This document shows positions 17,023-25,630 of a DNA stretch of 64,000 nt, piece by piece. The translations under genes were made by a program, and so were the position numbers. The stretch spans positions 61,608 through 125,607 of the forward strand of contig CAJTUZ010000009.1 in NCBI GenBank assembly GCA_910579735.1, read 5' to 3'. This DNA comes from an uncultured Lachnospiraceae bacterium. GTDB lineage: Bacteria; Bacillota; Clostridia; Lachnospirales; Lachnospiraceae. The notes below the pieces were generated by a model that worked only from the letters and a program-made list of their open reading frames with translations, did not search any database and was not told the origin of the DNA. The stretch's first letter is position 1. Each line of letters opens with the position of its first letter.

Positions 17023-17958
17023 CTATGAAATTCTTCCCATATTATCATAGTCTCCGACAAGCGGACTGTTCATGATCCGAAACTTTTTCTTCGTATGCCA
17101 TATTTTCACAAGTTCATCAAAATTTTCGTCCGGTTCGGACAAAAGAGCTGCCAGCTCATCTAGCTCTCTAAAGTCTTCTTCTGTCAATCTTTCAAATTTT
17201 TCGTCAATATAACACGGCATAAAACGATAAGAAATCTCATCATTCATTAAAGCATGAAAATCATAAAAAAGCGCTCGAATAACAGCCTTTAAGGAACAAG
17301 TGCAAAGACCGTCCGCATAGATAAATTTTTCTCCTTTTACACGGCCGCCCCGGATGTCGAGCCATGTTTTTCCTGCAAAATCGAATCTGCCATCCGCGAT
17401 ATCATATTGTCCGAGATTCATACCGTTTTCATCATAAAACCCATCGGCGTCGATCGTCACCCATCTGTTTTCTTTTTCATCAAAATACTGATTGATCCAA
17501 TGATCCATGCTGATGCCCGGCTGAAAATACGGTGCGAATCCGGCGCGGGAACGGCAGGGGATTCCCCTTGCCTTTAAAATGGCGCTCATAAGTACCGATA
17601 CATAGCGGCATGTCACTACAATTTTATTCTCCACTGCCCGCTCTTTTGTAAAACCTTTTTCATCCAGTCTGAACAGTTCCGCCATCATCGCAGAGGCCGT
17701 AATAAGAATATCGTCCTCGCAACGCATCCGATACCAGGGAAAACGTGTCATATCTCCGTATTGCAGTTTATCGTTGGCATTCGTATTGCCTTCCCGCAGT
17801 GTGACACGGTGAATGACCGAAGCACAGACAAGGTGTCCGATTTCTTCCACGGCGTCGGGCAGTGACCGGAAATAGTCTTTGTAAGCGCCTGCGTAAGTAT
17901 ATGTTCCGGTCTGTAAATAGTGTTCTAAAATTTCTTTTCTGATCATGTTATGCTGCAT
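17023..17958 (-). CDS. Transglutaminase-like (papain-fold) protein
   Basis: 311 residues from the ATG at 17958, chosen because GGGAGAG lies 8 bases upstream; a longer in-frame start at 18006 lacks such a site. The core shows the Cys-His-Asp order of the transglutaminase-like superfamily: Cys117 (VVTCRYVSVLMSA), His153 (MDHWINQYFD) and Asp170 (WVTIDADGF). Such bacterial proteins usually act as cysteine proteases or amidases, not cross-linkers; the substrate is unknown. There is no signal peptide, so it is probably cytoplasmic. It stands alone between 6S RNA and pckA. Confidence 0.75.
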   Translation of the reverse strand: MQHNMIRKEILEHYLQTGTYTYAGAYKDYFRSLPDAVEEIGHLVCASVIHRVTLREGNTNANDKLQYGDMTRFPWYRMRCEDDILITASAMMAELFRLDEKGFTKERAVENKIVVTCRYVSVLMSAILKARGIPCRSRAGFAPYFQPGISMDHWINQYFDEKENRWVTIDADGFYDENGMNLGQYDIADGRFDFAGKTWLDIRGGRVKGEKFIYADGLCTCSLKAVIRALFYDFHALMNDEISYRFMPCYIDEKFERLTEEDFRELDELAALLSEPDENFDELVKIWHTKKKFRIMNSPLVGDYDNMGRIS

Positions 17959-18107
17959 CGTGTTATCTCTCCCTTTCTTCCGCCCGCTGCATTTTGTCCT
18001 TGACAAATCTGCGAAACTCTTTCCGGGCCTTTTGAATCAGTATAGAGCAACACGTTTTTTTAATCCTGTCTTAAAATGCTTTATTTTGTCCGCCGTCCAC
18101 TTCACTG

Positions 18108-18139
18108 AAAAACGGCAGGGAGATCCATCATCCCTGCCG
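18108..18139 (-). terminator. Intrinsic terminator of pckA
   Basis: Minus strand CGGCAGGG (18132-18139), 11-base loop, CCCTGCCG (18113-18120), then TTTTTC. It lies 64 bases past the pckA stop. Confidence 0.85.
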
Positions 18140-18202
18140 CTTCATTATTTGGATTGTTCAACCAACAATCCGCTTTTTCTTTATCAATTCCAAAACAACT
18201 TC

Positions 18203-19918
18203 TTAGTTCAAAGCATTAACCAGTTTCTCAAGAGCTACCAGCGCTTCATCAGGAAGTTTATCATATCCTTCTTTCTTGGCAGCGAAATCTTTTACTGCGT
18301 TAACACGGGTTTCCATAGCGGATTTGAGCTGTGCTTTATAATCAGCATCGCCAAGATCAGCTTTGAAGTTCTTAAATCCTTCTGTCTGTCCATCCCATGT
18401 GTTCATGATTTCGATATCTTCAAAAGGTCCCCACTGCTCGAAGCTTGCTTTGCCTTCAACGATCGTCTCAAGAATTCCGAGTGTATCAGCCGGTTTAACC
18501 TTTTCACCCATGAAATCGCCTGTATTAACGATGTAGCATGCTACGTTCTTCTCTTCAACGAGTTTTTTGAATTTCTCATAATCATTTACAAGCGGATATG
18601 TTCTGAACGGGTTAGCATAAGGTACGATACGGATCGCATTAAGGTCTGTACCTGCAGCAACACGTTCTGCTGTAGAAGTCTTGGTAGCCAGTGTAGCGCC
18701 CATAACGGATGCCAGCGCGGAACCTTTCAGTTTTACTACCGGCGGAATCGTAGGATCTTTCATGATCCAGAAGATTGCGTTAACCGGAGCATCGATCTTG
18801 TCCACGCGGTTAGGTGACCACAGTTTGGATTTGATCGCACGGCCGTTACCGTTTCTGATATCTTCCGTTACTAACTGAATCTTGCCTTCGCTGTCCATTG
18901 TACAAGAGCAGTTCTGTGCGGATAATAAGTATTCATTATCAGGACATCCTGTCGGATAATCCGCTGTCTTATCGAAATAAGTCGGCTCTAAAGCAACAGA
19001 TGCACAGGTATCGGAATTAATGATGAAAGCATCGTCATGAAGAACTTTGATCTCATATTTTCCGCCGTGTTTTGCATGTGTCAGTGTAGATTTACCGGAA
19101 CCTGACAGACCATATACGGAAGCAACGAACTTGGAACCATCTGCAAGGAGATATTCTTTCTGTCCGCCGTGGCAGGAAGCATAACCGTTTCTGTTAGCAA
19201 GCGCCCATGCCATTGTCAGCGTACCTTTTTTATGCTCGCCGAAATATTTCATACCAAGAATTGCAGCGCAGTTCTCGTTGGTATCGAAATAGCACAGTGT
19301 AAGCGGATCGCTTAAGCAGCTGTAATCTACGTCAGGAGCCTCATGAGGCGCCCACTGCGGATCGGAGAAGATGTAGATATCAGGCTCATTGCCGTTTCCG
19401 ATCGGCTGGGATTTCTTATACATCTTTACATATTCATCGGACATATACTGGAAGTTGATCATCCAGTTGTAGAGAAGGTTCTCTTCTCCTTCCGGAATGA
19501 GCAGATGTGCTTTTGCCATAAATTCAGGATCAAGACCTACGAAACATTCCGCATGATACATGGTTTTCCAACGTGTCTCATAGATAGCGTCCATAACCAC
19601 TTTATCCAGTTTCGCTTCATCAACGCCCGGTTCGCCTTTGATACGGCGTGCTGCAGCATAACGTCCTGTTACAGCGCCATCGTTGAATAACAATACTTTT
19701 GCATCAGCGTCAAGACCAAATGTCTCTCCATCTTTGATCGGCATATCGGTAACAATCGTTCCCGGTGAATTTTTCGCTAAGTTATAAGCCTCTTTCAATG
19801 TGTTTACTTTGACTACGTTGTTGCCGTAGAAAGCAGCTTCGATAATGGAACGTGTCTTGGAAAAACCGACTTTGCCTTTACCGATTTCGTCAATCTTGTA
19901 ATTCGCTTTTGTTGACAT
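18203..19918 (-). CDS. pckA: Phosphoenolpyruvate carboxykinase (ATP)
   Basis: Interconverts oxaloacetate plus ATP and PEP plus CO2 plus ADP. The ATP-type signature is present: the P-loop GLSGSGKSTLTH, the metal-binding HDDAFIINSD, and the AYANPFR-type stretch YANPFRTYPL. The start is placed at 19918 (MSTKANYK, 571 residues) because AAGGAGG lies 7 bases upstream; the ORF is open 25 codons further upstream without a ribosome site. In gut clostridia this enzyme often runs in the fixing direction toward oxaloacetate. It is monocistronic, with its own promoter and terminator. Confidence 0.96.
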   Translation of the reverse strand: MSTKANYKIDEIGKGKVGFSKTRSIIEAAFYGNNVVKVNTLKEAYNLAKNSPGTIVTDMPIKDGETFGLDADAKVLLFNDGAVTGRYAAARRIKGEPGVDEAKLDKVVMDAIYETRWKTMYHAECFVGLDPEFMAKAHLLIPEGEENLLYNWMINFQYMSDEYVKMYKKSQPIGNGNEPDIYIFSDPQWAPHEAPDVDYSCLSDPLTLCYFDTNENCAAILGMKYFGEHKKGTLTMAWALANRNGYASCHGGQKEYLLADGSKFVASVYGLSGSGKSTLTHAKHGGKYEIKVLHDDAFIINSDTCASVALEPTYFDKTADYPTGCPDNEYLLSAQNCSCTMDSEGKIQLVTEDIRNGNGRAIKSKLWSPNRVDKIDAPVNAIFWIMKDPTIPPVVKLKGSALASVMGATLATKTSTAERVAAGTDLNAIRIVPYANPFRTYPLVNDYEKFKKLVEEKNVACYIVNTGDFMGEKVKPADTLGILETIVEGKASFEQWGPFEDIEIMNTWDGQTEGFKNFKADLGDADYKAQLKSAMETRVNAVKDFAAKKEGYDKLPDEALVALEKLVNALN

Positions 19919-20002
19919 GACATATCCTCCTTGAAAGTTATAATTTATGACAATAGAAAGTCTGATACATAAACTTCCTACTTGTTCCAACACACTGCTA
20001 AT

Positions 20003-20031
20003 ATTATCTCAAAAGCACTCTGAAAAGTCAA
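20003..20031 (-). promoter_or_regulatory. Predicted promoter of pckA
   Basis: Minus strand TTGACT (20026-20031), 17-base spacer, GATAAT (20003-20008). The leader is about 80 bases. It is divergent from the rpmB promoter. Confidence 0.65.
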
Positions 20032-20064
20032 TATTCAGAAAAGAGAATTTTATGAAATTTGTAC

Positions 20065-20093
20065 TTGCAATCTTTTTCCATTTCTGCTATTAT
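20065..20093 (+). promoter_or_regulatory. Predicted promoter of rpmB
   Basis: TTGCAA (20065-20070), 17-base spacer ending in TGC, TATTAT (20088-20093), 64 bases before the rpmB start. Confidence 0.65.
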
Positions 20094-20157
20094 ACAAATG
20101 TTGTGTTAGTTCAGAAAAAAGAATCGATTATATTGATGATTGTCAGGAGGTGCGAAG

Positions 20158-20343
20158 ATGGCTAAATGTGATATTTGTGGTAAGGGCGCTCATTTCGGTA
20201 ACAACGTCAGCCATTCTCATAGAAGATCAAACAGAATTTGGCATTCTAATGTTAAGAGTGTGAAATGTAAAGTAAATGGTGCAGCTAAAAAATTGCATGT
20301 ATGTACCCAGTGTCTGAAATCAGGCAAAATTGAGAGAGCTTAA
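20158..20343 (+). CDS. rpmB: 50S ribosomal protein L28
   Basis: 61-residue basic ribosomal protein of the large subunit. It begins MAKCDICGKGAHFGNNVSHSH and ends with a CTQC-containing stretch, so it carries two Cys pairs (CDIC and CTQC). This is the zinc-ribbon (C+) form, which differs from the Cys-less paralogue some bacteria use under zinc limitation. AGGAGG ends 8-9 bases before the ATG at 20158; an in-frame codon upstream at 20140 is inside the ribosome site and is not used. It is monocistronic and ends at a bidirectional terminator. Confidence 0.97.
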   Translation: MAKCDICGKGAHFGNNVSHSHRRSNRIWHSNVKSVKCKVNGAAKKLHVCTQCLKSGKIERA

Positions 20344-20355
20344 ATAATACGCAGT

Positions 20356-20388
20356 AAAAAAGTCAGGCTGAAATGCCTGACCTTTTTT
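20356..20388. terminator. Bidirectional terminator between rpmB and the J-domain gene
   Basis: GTCAGGC (20362-20368), 6-base loop, GCCTGAC (20375-20381), with a run of A before and a run of T after, so it works for both converging transcripts. Confidence 0.9.
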
Positions 20389-20938
20389 ATGCCCATTTTC
20401 CTGTATCATAATCCCGTTTCAGATTCTCATATTCCTTATTGATCATCTGAATGATCTCTTTGTCTCCCGCTACATTGTCCGGATGAAAGATCTTGATCAG
20501 GTCCTTATAGCGCTTTTTTAGTGCAAGCGGATTCCTGACGCCCCGGAAAAATGCCGACACATCCCGGCTCAGTCCGTAGACCGGTTCCTCCATGACTTCC
20601 TTGCGCGCTTCAAACTTCGCCCATTCCTTGTCCAGTCTTCTGCGGTCCATATCAAGCTGGGTAAAGCCATCTTTTAAAATATCCATTTTCTTTTCGAAAA
20701 AAGCGTTATCTTCTTTTAGACGCTGTCTTTCGGCAGACATTTTACGATTCCATGACTTTATTTCATCCTGAAACTGCTCTTTTTCCTGCTCAAACTGCTC
20801 TCTTATCTGCTCAAGTTCTTTCTGTGCCGTGATCAGACGCACATTTTCCCGGAACAGCCATGATTTTAATTTGTTCAGTTCCTCCCCGGAACCTTCCTGC
20901 ATCAGTATTTCTTCAAAGTTCTCCATAACGCTTACCAC
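20387..20938 (-). CDS. Coiled-coil protein with C-terminal J domain
   Basis: 183 residues. Residues about 15-110 are a long, highly charged coiled coil (many Glu, Gln, Lys, Arg). The C-terminus (about 130-178) is a J domain with the essential HPD (IKIFHPDNVAGDKE) that stimulates DnaK-type ATPases. It lacks the Gly/Phe and zinc regions of DnaJ, so it is a specialised co-chaperone; the client is unknown. A GTG at 20938 sits 6 bases after AAGGA and is the listed start; an ATG 12 bases further in (20926) is the alternative. It is the last gene of a leftward run. Confidence 0.82.
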   Translation of the reverse strand: MVSVMENFEEILMQEGSGEELNKLKSWLFRENVRLITAQKELEQIREQFEQEKEQFQDEIKSWNRKMSAERQRLKEDNAFFEKKMDILKDGFTQLDMDRRRLDKEWAKFEARKEVMEEPVYGLSRDVSAFFRGVRNPLALKKRYKDLIKIFHPDNVAGDKEIIQMINKEYENLKRDYDTGKWA

Positions 20939-20950
20939 TGTTTATCCTTA

Positions 20951-21091
20951 TCAATCGCAACAAAAAAAATTATATCCTATCAGAAACAACAATATAATCA
21001 GAATCAATCCGATAAAGCGGTTCGTCATAAACAGCATAAACAGCATGCCTGCCGCAATACAAAGCGCCACAAGGCCGATCATCTTTTTCAT
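20951..21091 (-). CDS. Small two-segment membrane protein (46 residues)
   Basis: A short ORF between gerW and the J-domain gene. It begins MKKMIGLVALCIAAGMLFML, followed by MTNRF and a second hydrophobic segment GLILIILLLFLIGYN, ending in FFCCD. The two hydrophobic segments are separated by a short TNR turn, so it should be a hairpin in the membrane. GGAAAGG lies 11 bases upstream of the ATG, and its stop is only 12 bases before the start of the J-domain gene, consistent with cotranscription. No function can be assigned. It could be a chance ORF, but its position, ribosome site and hydrophobic pattern favour a real gene. Confidence 0.6.
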   Translation of the reverse strand: MKKMIGLVALCIAAGMLFMLFMTNRFIGLILIILLFLIGYNFFCCD

Positions 21092-21170
21092 GGTAAGTCA
21101 CGCCTTTCCTAAAACCTGTTTATGCTCTCTATCCATCATATGCAATTTATAACCGATTGTTTACGCCGCC

Positions 21171-21572
21171 TTATTCTTCCTTCTTATTATCTTCCGGAAA
21201 AGCAATGTCCACGGCTGCGTCGTCTTCTATCATCTCTTCTTTGGGCGCCGTGAATTTATCGACGATATCAGGGATCATATCGATCACCTTGGTAATGGTA
21301 TCCTGATTCTTAATATTGACTAACTTGGTGGAACCGTTCTTGATCACAAGCACCGCACTCGGACTCATTTTGGCCGAGAAACCTCCTGCACCGCCGTTTT
21401 TCTTATCTGCTGCACTGGCGCCTGCTCCGACGCCGAAAGTAACGTCCACCAGAGGAAGAATAATGGTGTCCCCGATCTGCGTTGCCTCTCCTACTACCGT
21501 CTTCGTTGATACTACGGCGTTCATTCCCTTCATTAATGATTCGATCACACCGGTAAAATTGTTATCTGCCAT
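21171..21572 (-). CDS. gerW: GerW/YtfJ-family sporulation protein
   Basis: 133 residues with the YtfJ/GerW family features: the N-terminus ESLMKGMNAVVSTKTVVGEA, the central glycine-rich VTFGVGAGASAADKKNGGAGG and the SAVLVIKNGSTKLVNI segment. In B. subtilis the homologue is needed for normal spore germination with some germinants. The start lies directly after the DUF2953 stop, with GGAGG inside that gene's last codons, so the two are translationally coupled. The YtfI (DUF2953)-YtfJ pair is conserved in spore formers. Confidence 0.92.
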   Translation of the reverse strand: MADNNFTGVIESLMKGMNAVVSTKTVVGEATQIGDTIILPLVDVTFGVGAGASAADKKNGGAGGFSAKMSPSAVLVIKNGSTKLVNIKNQDTITKVIDMIPDIVDKFTAPKEEMIEDDAAVDIAFPEDNKKEE

Positions 21573-22568
21573 TTATACATCCTCCTTCATGAATAGCTTG
21601 ATCAAACGCTTGATGTCTTTATTAAAGTAAATCCGAATTGCGGCTTTGAGAAAAGTAAACATTTTTATTTTCCCTTTGACCAAAACAGAACCTTCCAGCC
21701 GTTTTCTGTCAAAATCCGGAACGATATTAACATGGTTTCCGACAAACGGATATAGTATTCCGTAATAAGAAAGTATTTTGGCCGTTGCCGCCGGATCGTC
21801 CAGACCGATCACAAGATCCGCCTGCAGTTTCCGCGGTTTGAGATAAGCAAAAATCTGCCGCAGCTCATCTTTGCAGAGCGCAAAAGACCGTTTGAACGTA
21901 TCGCTTTGCAAAATACCCGTATAGTATTCTATATTTTTCCATATTGTTTTTATTTTATCACATATTCTTTTCAATGTGTACCAGATATTTTGAAAGAATT
22001 TGCATATTTTTATCCACAGCCCTTTCAGGGAAAATTTTATCCCCCTGCGTTTTTTCCCATCTGCGCCTTCTTCTGCGGTTTCATCCGCGCTGAACTGCTG
22101 CGGGCCGGTCATTTCTAAAGCCGCCGCATCATCCGTTTTTACCGTTTCAGCCGGCTTCTCTGGTTCTTCTGCCGGTTTTGCCGTTTCGGGTTTTGCTTTT
22201 TCGGGTTTTACTTTTTCGGACTTTGTTTTTTCGGGTTTTGTTTTTGCAGATCTTTTTTTGTCTGGCTTCTTTTTTTCTGCCTTTTCTTTTTCCTGCTTCG
22301 GCATTTTGAAAATCGTAAAGAACAAAATCCTTACCCTCAGCCAGACGTCTGCGGGATAATCCACCCTGATATTCACGATGTGCAGCAGCCAGCCTGCCTT
22401 TGCCCTGACGACCACCGGCGGACTATCCCCGCTTTCCGTCCGCATAACCTCCGCCCTGTAGCGTACCGGCACGAACAAAACGAGAACAATGCCCAAGAGT
22501 ATGATTCCAAGCAGCGCTCCAAGTACGATCCCTATGATCTTTAAAATCAACAACAATATATGTAGCAT
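21573..22568 (-). CDS. DUF2953-family membrane protein (YtfI-like)
   Basis: 331 residues. One long N-terminal membrane segment (about 5-32) is followed by VRYRAEVMRTESG, a region typical of DUF2953. A low-complexity linker with repeating K-P-E-K/S units (about 105-160) follows, then a globular C-terminal part (DLVIGLDDPAATAKILSYYGILYPFVG) that is the DUF2953 core. It is always found next to gerW in spore formers, and probably cooperates with it in the forespore. Its length exceeds the B. subtilis homologue mainly through the repetitive linker. Confidence 0.88.
   Translation of the reverse strand: MLHILLLILKIIGIVLGALLGIILLGIVLVLFVPVRYRAEVMRTESGDSPPVVVRAKAGWLLHIVNIRVDYPADVWLRVRILFFTIFKMPKQEKEKAEKKKPDKKRSAKTKPEKTKSEKVKPEKAKPETAKPAEEPEKPAETVKTDDAAALEMTGPQQFSADETAEEGADGKKRRGIKFSLKGLWIKICKFFQNIWYTLKRICDKIKTIWKNIEYYTGILQSDTFKRSFALCKDELRQIFAYLKPRKLQADLVIGLDDPAATAKILSYYGILYPFVGNHVNIVPDFDRKRLEGSVLVKGKIKMFTFLKAAIRIYFNKDIKRLIKLFMKEDV
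22185..22260 (-). repeat. Short tandem repeat coding for K-P-E-K units
   Basis: A run of imperfect units of 15-18 bases, each like TTTTTCGGGTTTTGC on the plus strand, inside the DUF2953 gene. It encodes a lysine/proline/glutamate linker and is a likely site of length variation between strains. Confidence 0.7.
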
Positions 22569-22589
22569 TGTTTTTACCTTTCCTGCCGC

Positions 22590-22904
22590 TTATATTTTCG
22601 GAAACAGATAGCTTTTTAGATCGGCATTGCCGTTTTGCGCATACGCTTCCCCGGTAATACGGCAGACAAGCGCTACCGCTTCTTCATAGCTGCCCGCAAT
22701 GCCGATGATATACGGGGCATTTTCCTTCTTTTGGTAATAAGGCTGTCCCAATATCATACTATGGCATATTTCAAGCTGGTCATCTCCTGCTGCCAGTACA
22801 ATAACGAAAACTCTCAGCTGCCTGGCGTGGTGCTTTATTTTTCTTTTTATTTTATTCGGCTTCTTTATAGTTTCGCCGATATACAGATTTTTATAAAATT
22901 TCAT
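22590..22904 (-). CDS. Conserved hypothetical protein (104 residues)
   Basis: Not recognised. A basic N-terminus (NKIKRKIKHHARQLRV) precedes FVIVLAAGDDQLEICHS, a YYQKKENAPYIIGIAGSYEEAVALV segment and a short tail. The pattern of a beta strand, an acidic GDDQLE and a helix could be a small alpha/beta fold, and no membrane segment or signal peptide is present. It lies 21 bases upstream of DUF2953 and 39 bases downstream of the M24 peptidase, in the same operon. Confidence 0.65.
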   Translation of the reverse strand: MKFYKNLYIGETIKKPNKIKRKIKHHARQLRVFVIVLAAGDDQLEICHSMILGQPYYQKKENAPYIIGIAGSYEEAVALVCRITGEAYAQNGNADLKSYLFPKI

Positions 22905-22943
22905 AGATCCCTCGACCGTATTTTTATAAGGGCGCCCCGCTTC

Positions 22944-24737
22944 TTACTTGTGTACGGGTCTTGTCGCCTCTTTTAGCCATACGCGTTCTTCTTCCTCCAG
23001 ATACGGACTTATTTTTTCATATACCTTTTTATGATAAGCGTTTAACTGCTCAATGTCCATAGGCTGCATATAAGAAGTATCGACTGCGTCAAGATCGATC
23101 GGCACATAAGTTAACGTATCAAAATACATAAACTGTCCGTCTCCGTTTTTTTCACCGTTTCTGGCCACGATGATATTTTCCGTACGGATGCCGTGGCTGC
23201 CCTCTTTATAGACGCCCGGTTCATTGGAGATCACCATGCCTGCTTCGATCACGGCCTCTCTTACGCCCTCGCTGTAACGCCAGCGGATATTCTGGGGCCC
23301 TTCGTGAACGTTTAAGATATAACCGATGCCATGTCCCGTGCCGCACTTATAATCGATCCCCATACTCCATAACGGTTCTCTTGCCAGGATATCCAGATTT
23401 CTGCCGGTACATCCATATAAGAAAACCGCGTTCGTAAGCCGCAGCATGCCGACGGCAACCGCCGTAAAATGTTTCTTTATTTCCGCGCTGATCTCACCCA
23501 GTACGATCGTTCTTGTCACATCTGTCGTTCCGCCAAGATATTGACCGCCAGAGTCAACAAGCAGCATGCCTTCCGCCGCCAGTTCTTTATGCACGGACTG
23601 CGTCGCCTCATAATGCATCATCGCCGCATTTTCTTTATAGCCGCTTATCGTCGGAAAAGACAGATCCAGAAAACCGTCGATCTCTTTTCTGAAGCCATCT
23701 AATTTCATTGCGGCCGAATATTCATTGATCGGTATCTTCCCGATATTGTTCTTTAACCAGCAGATAAACCTGCACAAAGCCGCGCTGTCTTTTAAATATA
23801 CGTTTTCCATACATGCCAGTTCCGTAGGATTTTTAACGGCTTTGCATACTTCGCTCGGATTCATGCCGGATACGGTCTGCGCCTTCTTTAGCAGGATCCG
23901 GTACAATGTATAGTTAATGTTTTTATCGTCCAGTAAAACCTTTTCTTCCGGCGCCCGGCGCAGAAAGTCTTCGATCTCGTCGTAGCCTTTTAACGTAATA
24001 TGCCACTTATCCGCATACTCCTGCAGTTTCTCGCTGACGGCTTCCTTTTGTATGAACAGGCTGCACTCCGTCATCGTCACGTAGCCGTATGACAGAGCAA
24101 CCGGATTGCACTCGATATCGCCGCCTCTGATATTAAGCAGCCACATCAGATCATCCAGTTTGGCGAGCAGATGCGCACTGCACTGCTGCTCCTTCATCTT
24201 AGCTCTTATTTTGTCGAGTTTCTGCGCGGCATTCTCCCCGCAGATCTCTTCCGGTAAAATAACGACGGGCGCACATGGCAGTGCGGGTCTGTCCTCCCAG
24301 AGGCTGCCTGCAATATCCTTTTCATAACGGATCGTTATATTTTTATTCTGCAGAGCCTTTTCCAGTTCCGCTCCGTAAGATGCGGTAACGACTCTGCCGT
24401 CAAAACCGAGCGTTTCATTTTCTTTCATATGCTCTGCCAGATACTCTTTGATTGTCGGTACGCCTTCTTCCTGCATCCGATAAAGGATGATCCCGCTTCC
24501 TTCCAGTTCTTTCCCGGCCTGGATAAAATAACGCCCATCGGTCCATAGACCGGCTTCGTCACGGCTTACTAACAGTGTCCCGTTAGAACCTGTAAAACCG
24601 GAAAAATATTCTCTTACTTTGAAATATTCATTGACATATTCCGAATTGTGATAATCCGCTGTCGGGATCAGATAATAATCGATCCGTTCCTCTTTCATCG
24701 TCTCCCGCAGTCTGTTAATTCTGTCTCTGATCTCCAT
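22944..24737 (-). CDS. Xaa-Pro aminopeptidase (M24 family)
   Basis: A cytoplasmic metallopeptidase that removes an N-terminal residue before proline. The start is placed at 24737 (MEIRDRINRL, 597 residues); upstream reading is open but overlaps deoC. Two creatinase-like N-terminal domains come first (DYYLIPTADYHNSEY, FTGSNGTLLV). The C-terminal pita-bread domain has the metal ligands in DSGGQYLGGTTDVTRT, GTGHGIGYILNVHEGP, NEPGVYKEGSHGIRTEN. The size matches the eukaryote-like three-domain form common in clostridia. It starts 8 bases after deoC, in the same operon. Confidence 0.93.
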   Translation of the reverse strand: MEIRDRINRLRETMKEERIDYYLIPTADYHNSEYVNEYFKVREYFSGFTGSNGTLLVSRDEAGLWTDGRYFIQAGKELEGSGIILYRMQEEGVPTIKEYLAEHMKENETLGFDGRVVTASYGAELEKALQNKNITIRYEKDIAGSLWEDRPALPCAPVVILPEEICGENAAQKLDKIRAKMKEQQCSAHLLAKLDDLMWLLNIRGGDIECNPVALSYGYVTMTECSLFIQKEAVSEKLQEYADKWHITLKGYDEIEDFLRRAPEEKVLLDDKNINYTLYRILLKKAQTVSGMNPSEVCKAVKNPTELACMENVYLKDSAALCRFICWLKNNIGKIPINEYSAAMKLDGFRKEIDGFLDLSFPTISGYKENAAMMHYEATQSVHKELAAEGMLLVDSGGQYLGGTTDVTRTIVLGEISAEIKKHFTAVAVGMLRLTNAVFLYGCTGRNLDILAREPLWSMGIDYKCGTGHGIGYILNVHEGPQNIRWRYSEGVREAVIEAGMVISNEPGVYKEGSHGIRTENIIVARNGEKNGDGQFMYFDTLTYVPIDLDAVDTSYMQPMDIEQLNAYHKKVYEKISPYLEEEERVWLKEATRPVHK

Positions 24738-24745
24738 GCTTTTCC

Positions 24746-25399
24746 CTACTCCTGTTCTTTTAATAATCCGACCGCTCTGGACGTGCCGATCCGATCGCAC
24801 CCTTCCGCAAGGAATGCTTCCATCTCTTCCACTGTGGAAATACCGCCTGCTGCCTTGATCTTTACATCGGGCCCGATATGCTGTTTCAATAACCTGATAT
24901 CTTCTATCTTCGCCCCGTCCGTTCCAAACCCGGTGGAAGTCTTGATATAATCCGCTCCCGCCGCGGTCACGGCATGACACATGGCGATTTTTTCTTCCTC
25001 ATCCAAATAGCACGTTTCAATAATGACTTTCAGAATACGGGATGCGCAGGCTGCTTTTACCTGACGGATCTCCTCTTCCACTTTGTCGTAGAGTCTGTTC
25101 TTCACATCATTAATATTAATGACCATATCGATCTCGTCGGCGCCATCCGCTATCGCCTGGAGCGTCTCCTGCACTTTGACCGGTGTCGCATGATATCCCA
25201 GCGGAAAGCCTATCACCGTACAGATCGTCAGTTCGTCGTCATATGTGTCTCGTATCCGTTTCACATACGCGGGCGGTACACAGACGGACGCAGTCTGATA
25301 GAGGATCGCGTCGTCACACAGTGCAACGATATCCTTCCATGCTGCGGTCGGCTTTAATTGTGTATGATCCACGTGTTTTAATATTTCCTGTCTGTTCAT
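24746..25399 (-). CDS. deoC: Deoxyribose-phosphate aldolase
   Basis: Cleaves 2-deoxyribose 5-phosphate into acetaldehyde and glyceraldehyde 3-phosphate in nucleoside catabolism. Motifs: HTQLKPTA (N-terminus), CTVIGFPLGY, DEIDMVININ, KVIIETCYL, and ADYIKTSTGFG with the Schiff-base lysine, then KAAGGISTVEEM. The ATG at 25399 (MNRQEIL, 217 residues) is preferred because GGAAAGG lies 8-9 bases upstream; a GTG at 25432 is also possible. It is first of a leftward operon. No nucleoside phosphorylase is next to it. Confidence 0.95.
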   Translation of the reverse strand: MNRQEILKHVDHTQLKPTAAWKDIVALCDDAILYQTASVCVPPAYVKRIRDTYDDELTICTVIGFPLGYHATPVKVQETLQAIADGADEIDMVININDVKNRLYDKVEEEIRQVKAACASRILKVIIETCYLDEEEKIAMCHAVTAAGADYIKTSTGFGTDGAKIEDIRLLKQHIGPDVKIKAAGGISTVEEMEAFLAEGCDRIGTSRAVGLLKEQE

Positions 25400-25444
25400 T
25401 CTCCTAACCTTTCCCTTCTCCTGCTTCTTCACTCTATGTTTCCT

Positions 25445-25473
25445 ATTTTAATACCTTTTTCCCGCCTTCGCAA
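25445..25473 (-). promoter_or_regulatory. Predicted promoter of the deoC operon
   Basis: Minus strand TTGCGA (25468-25473), 17-base spacer, TAAAAT (25445-25450). The -35 is weaker than the -10. Confidence 0.5.
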
Positions 25474-25548
25474 TATACAATAAAATTGTCCAATATGTAA
25501 AAACTTTCTTAAATTTTTATACTTTTTTATCTATTTATGAAATTTTCA

Positions 25549-25557
25549 TGCTATAAT
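25549..25557 (+). promoter_or_regulatory. Extended -10 promoter of citrate synthase
   Basis: TGCTATAAT (extended -10, 25549-25557) with no good -35 hexamer upstream. The leader of about 65 bases holds the short complementary pieces CTCT and AGAG but no recognisable riboswitch. Confidence 0.6.
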
Positions 25558-25630
25558 AGACAGAAGCGTCTCTAAAAAGAGCCGTTTCTGTAAATGTAAC
25601 TCGCAAATTATTTGAAAGGAGGCCTATATC

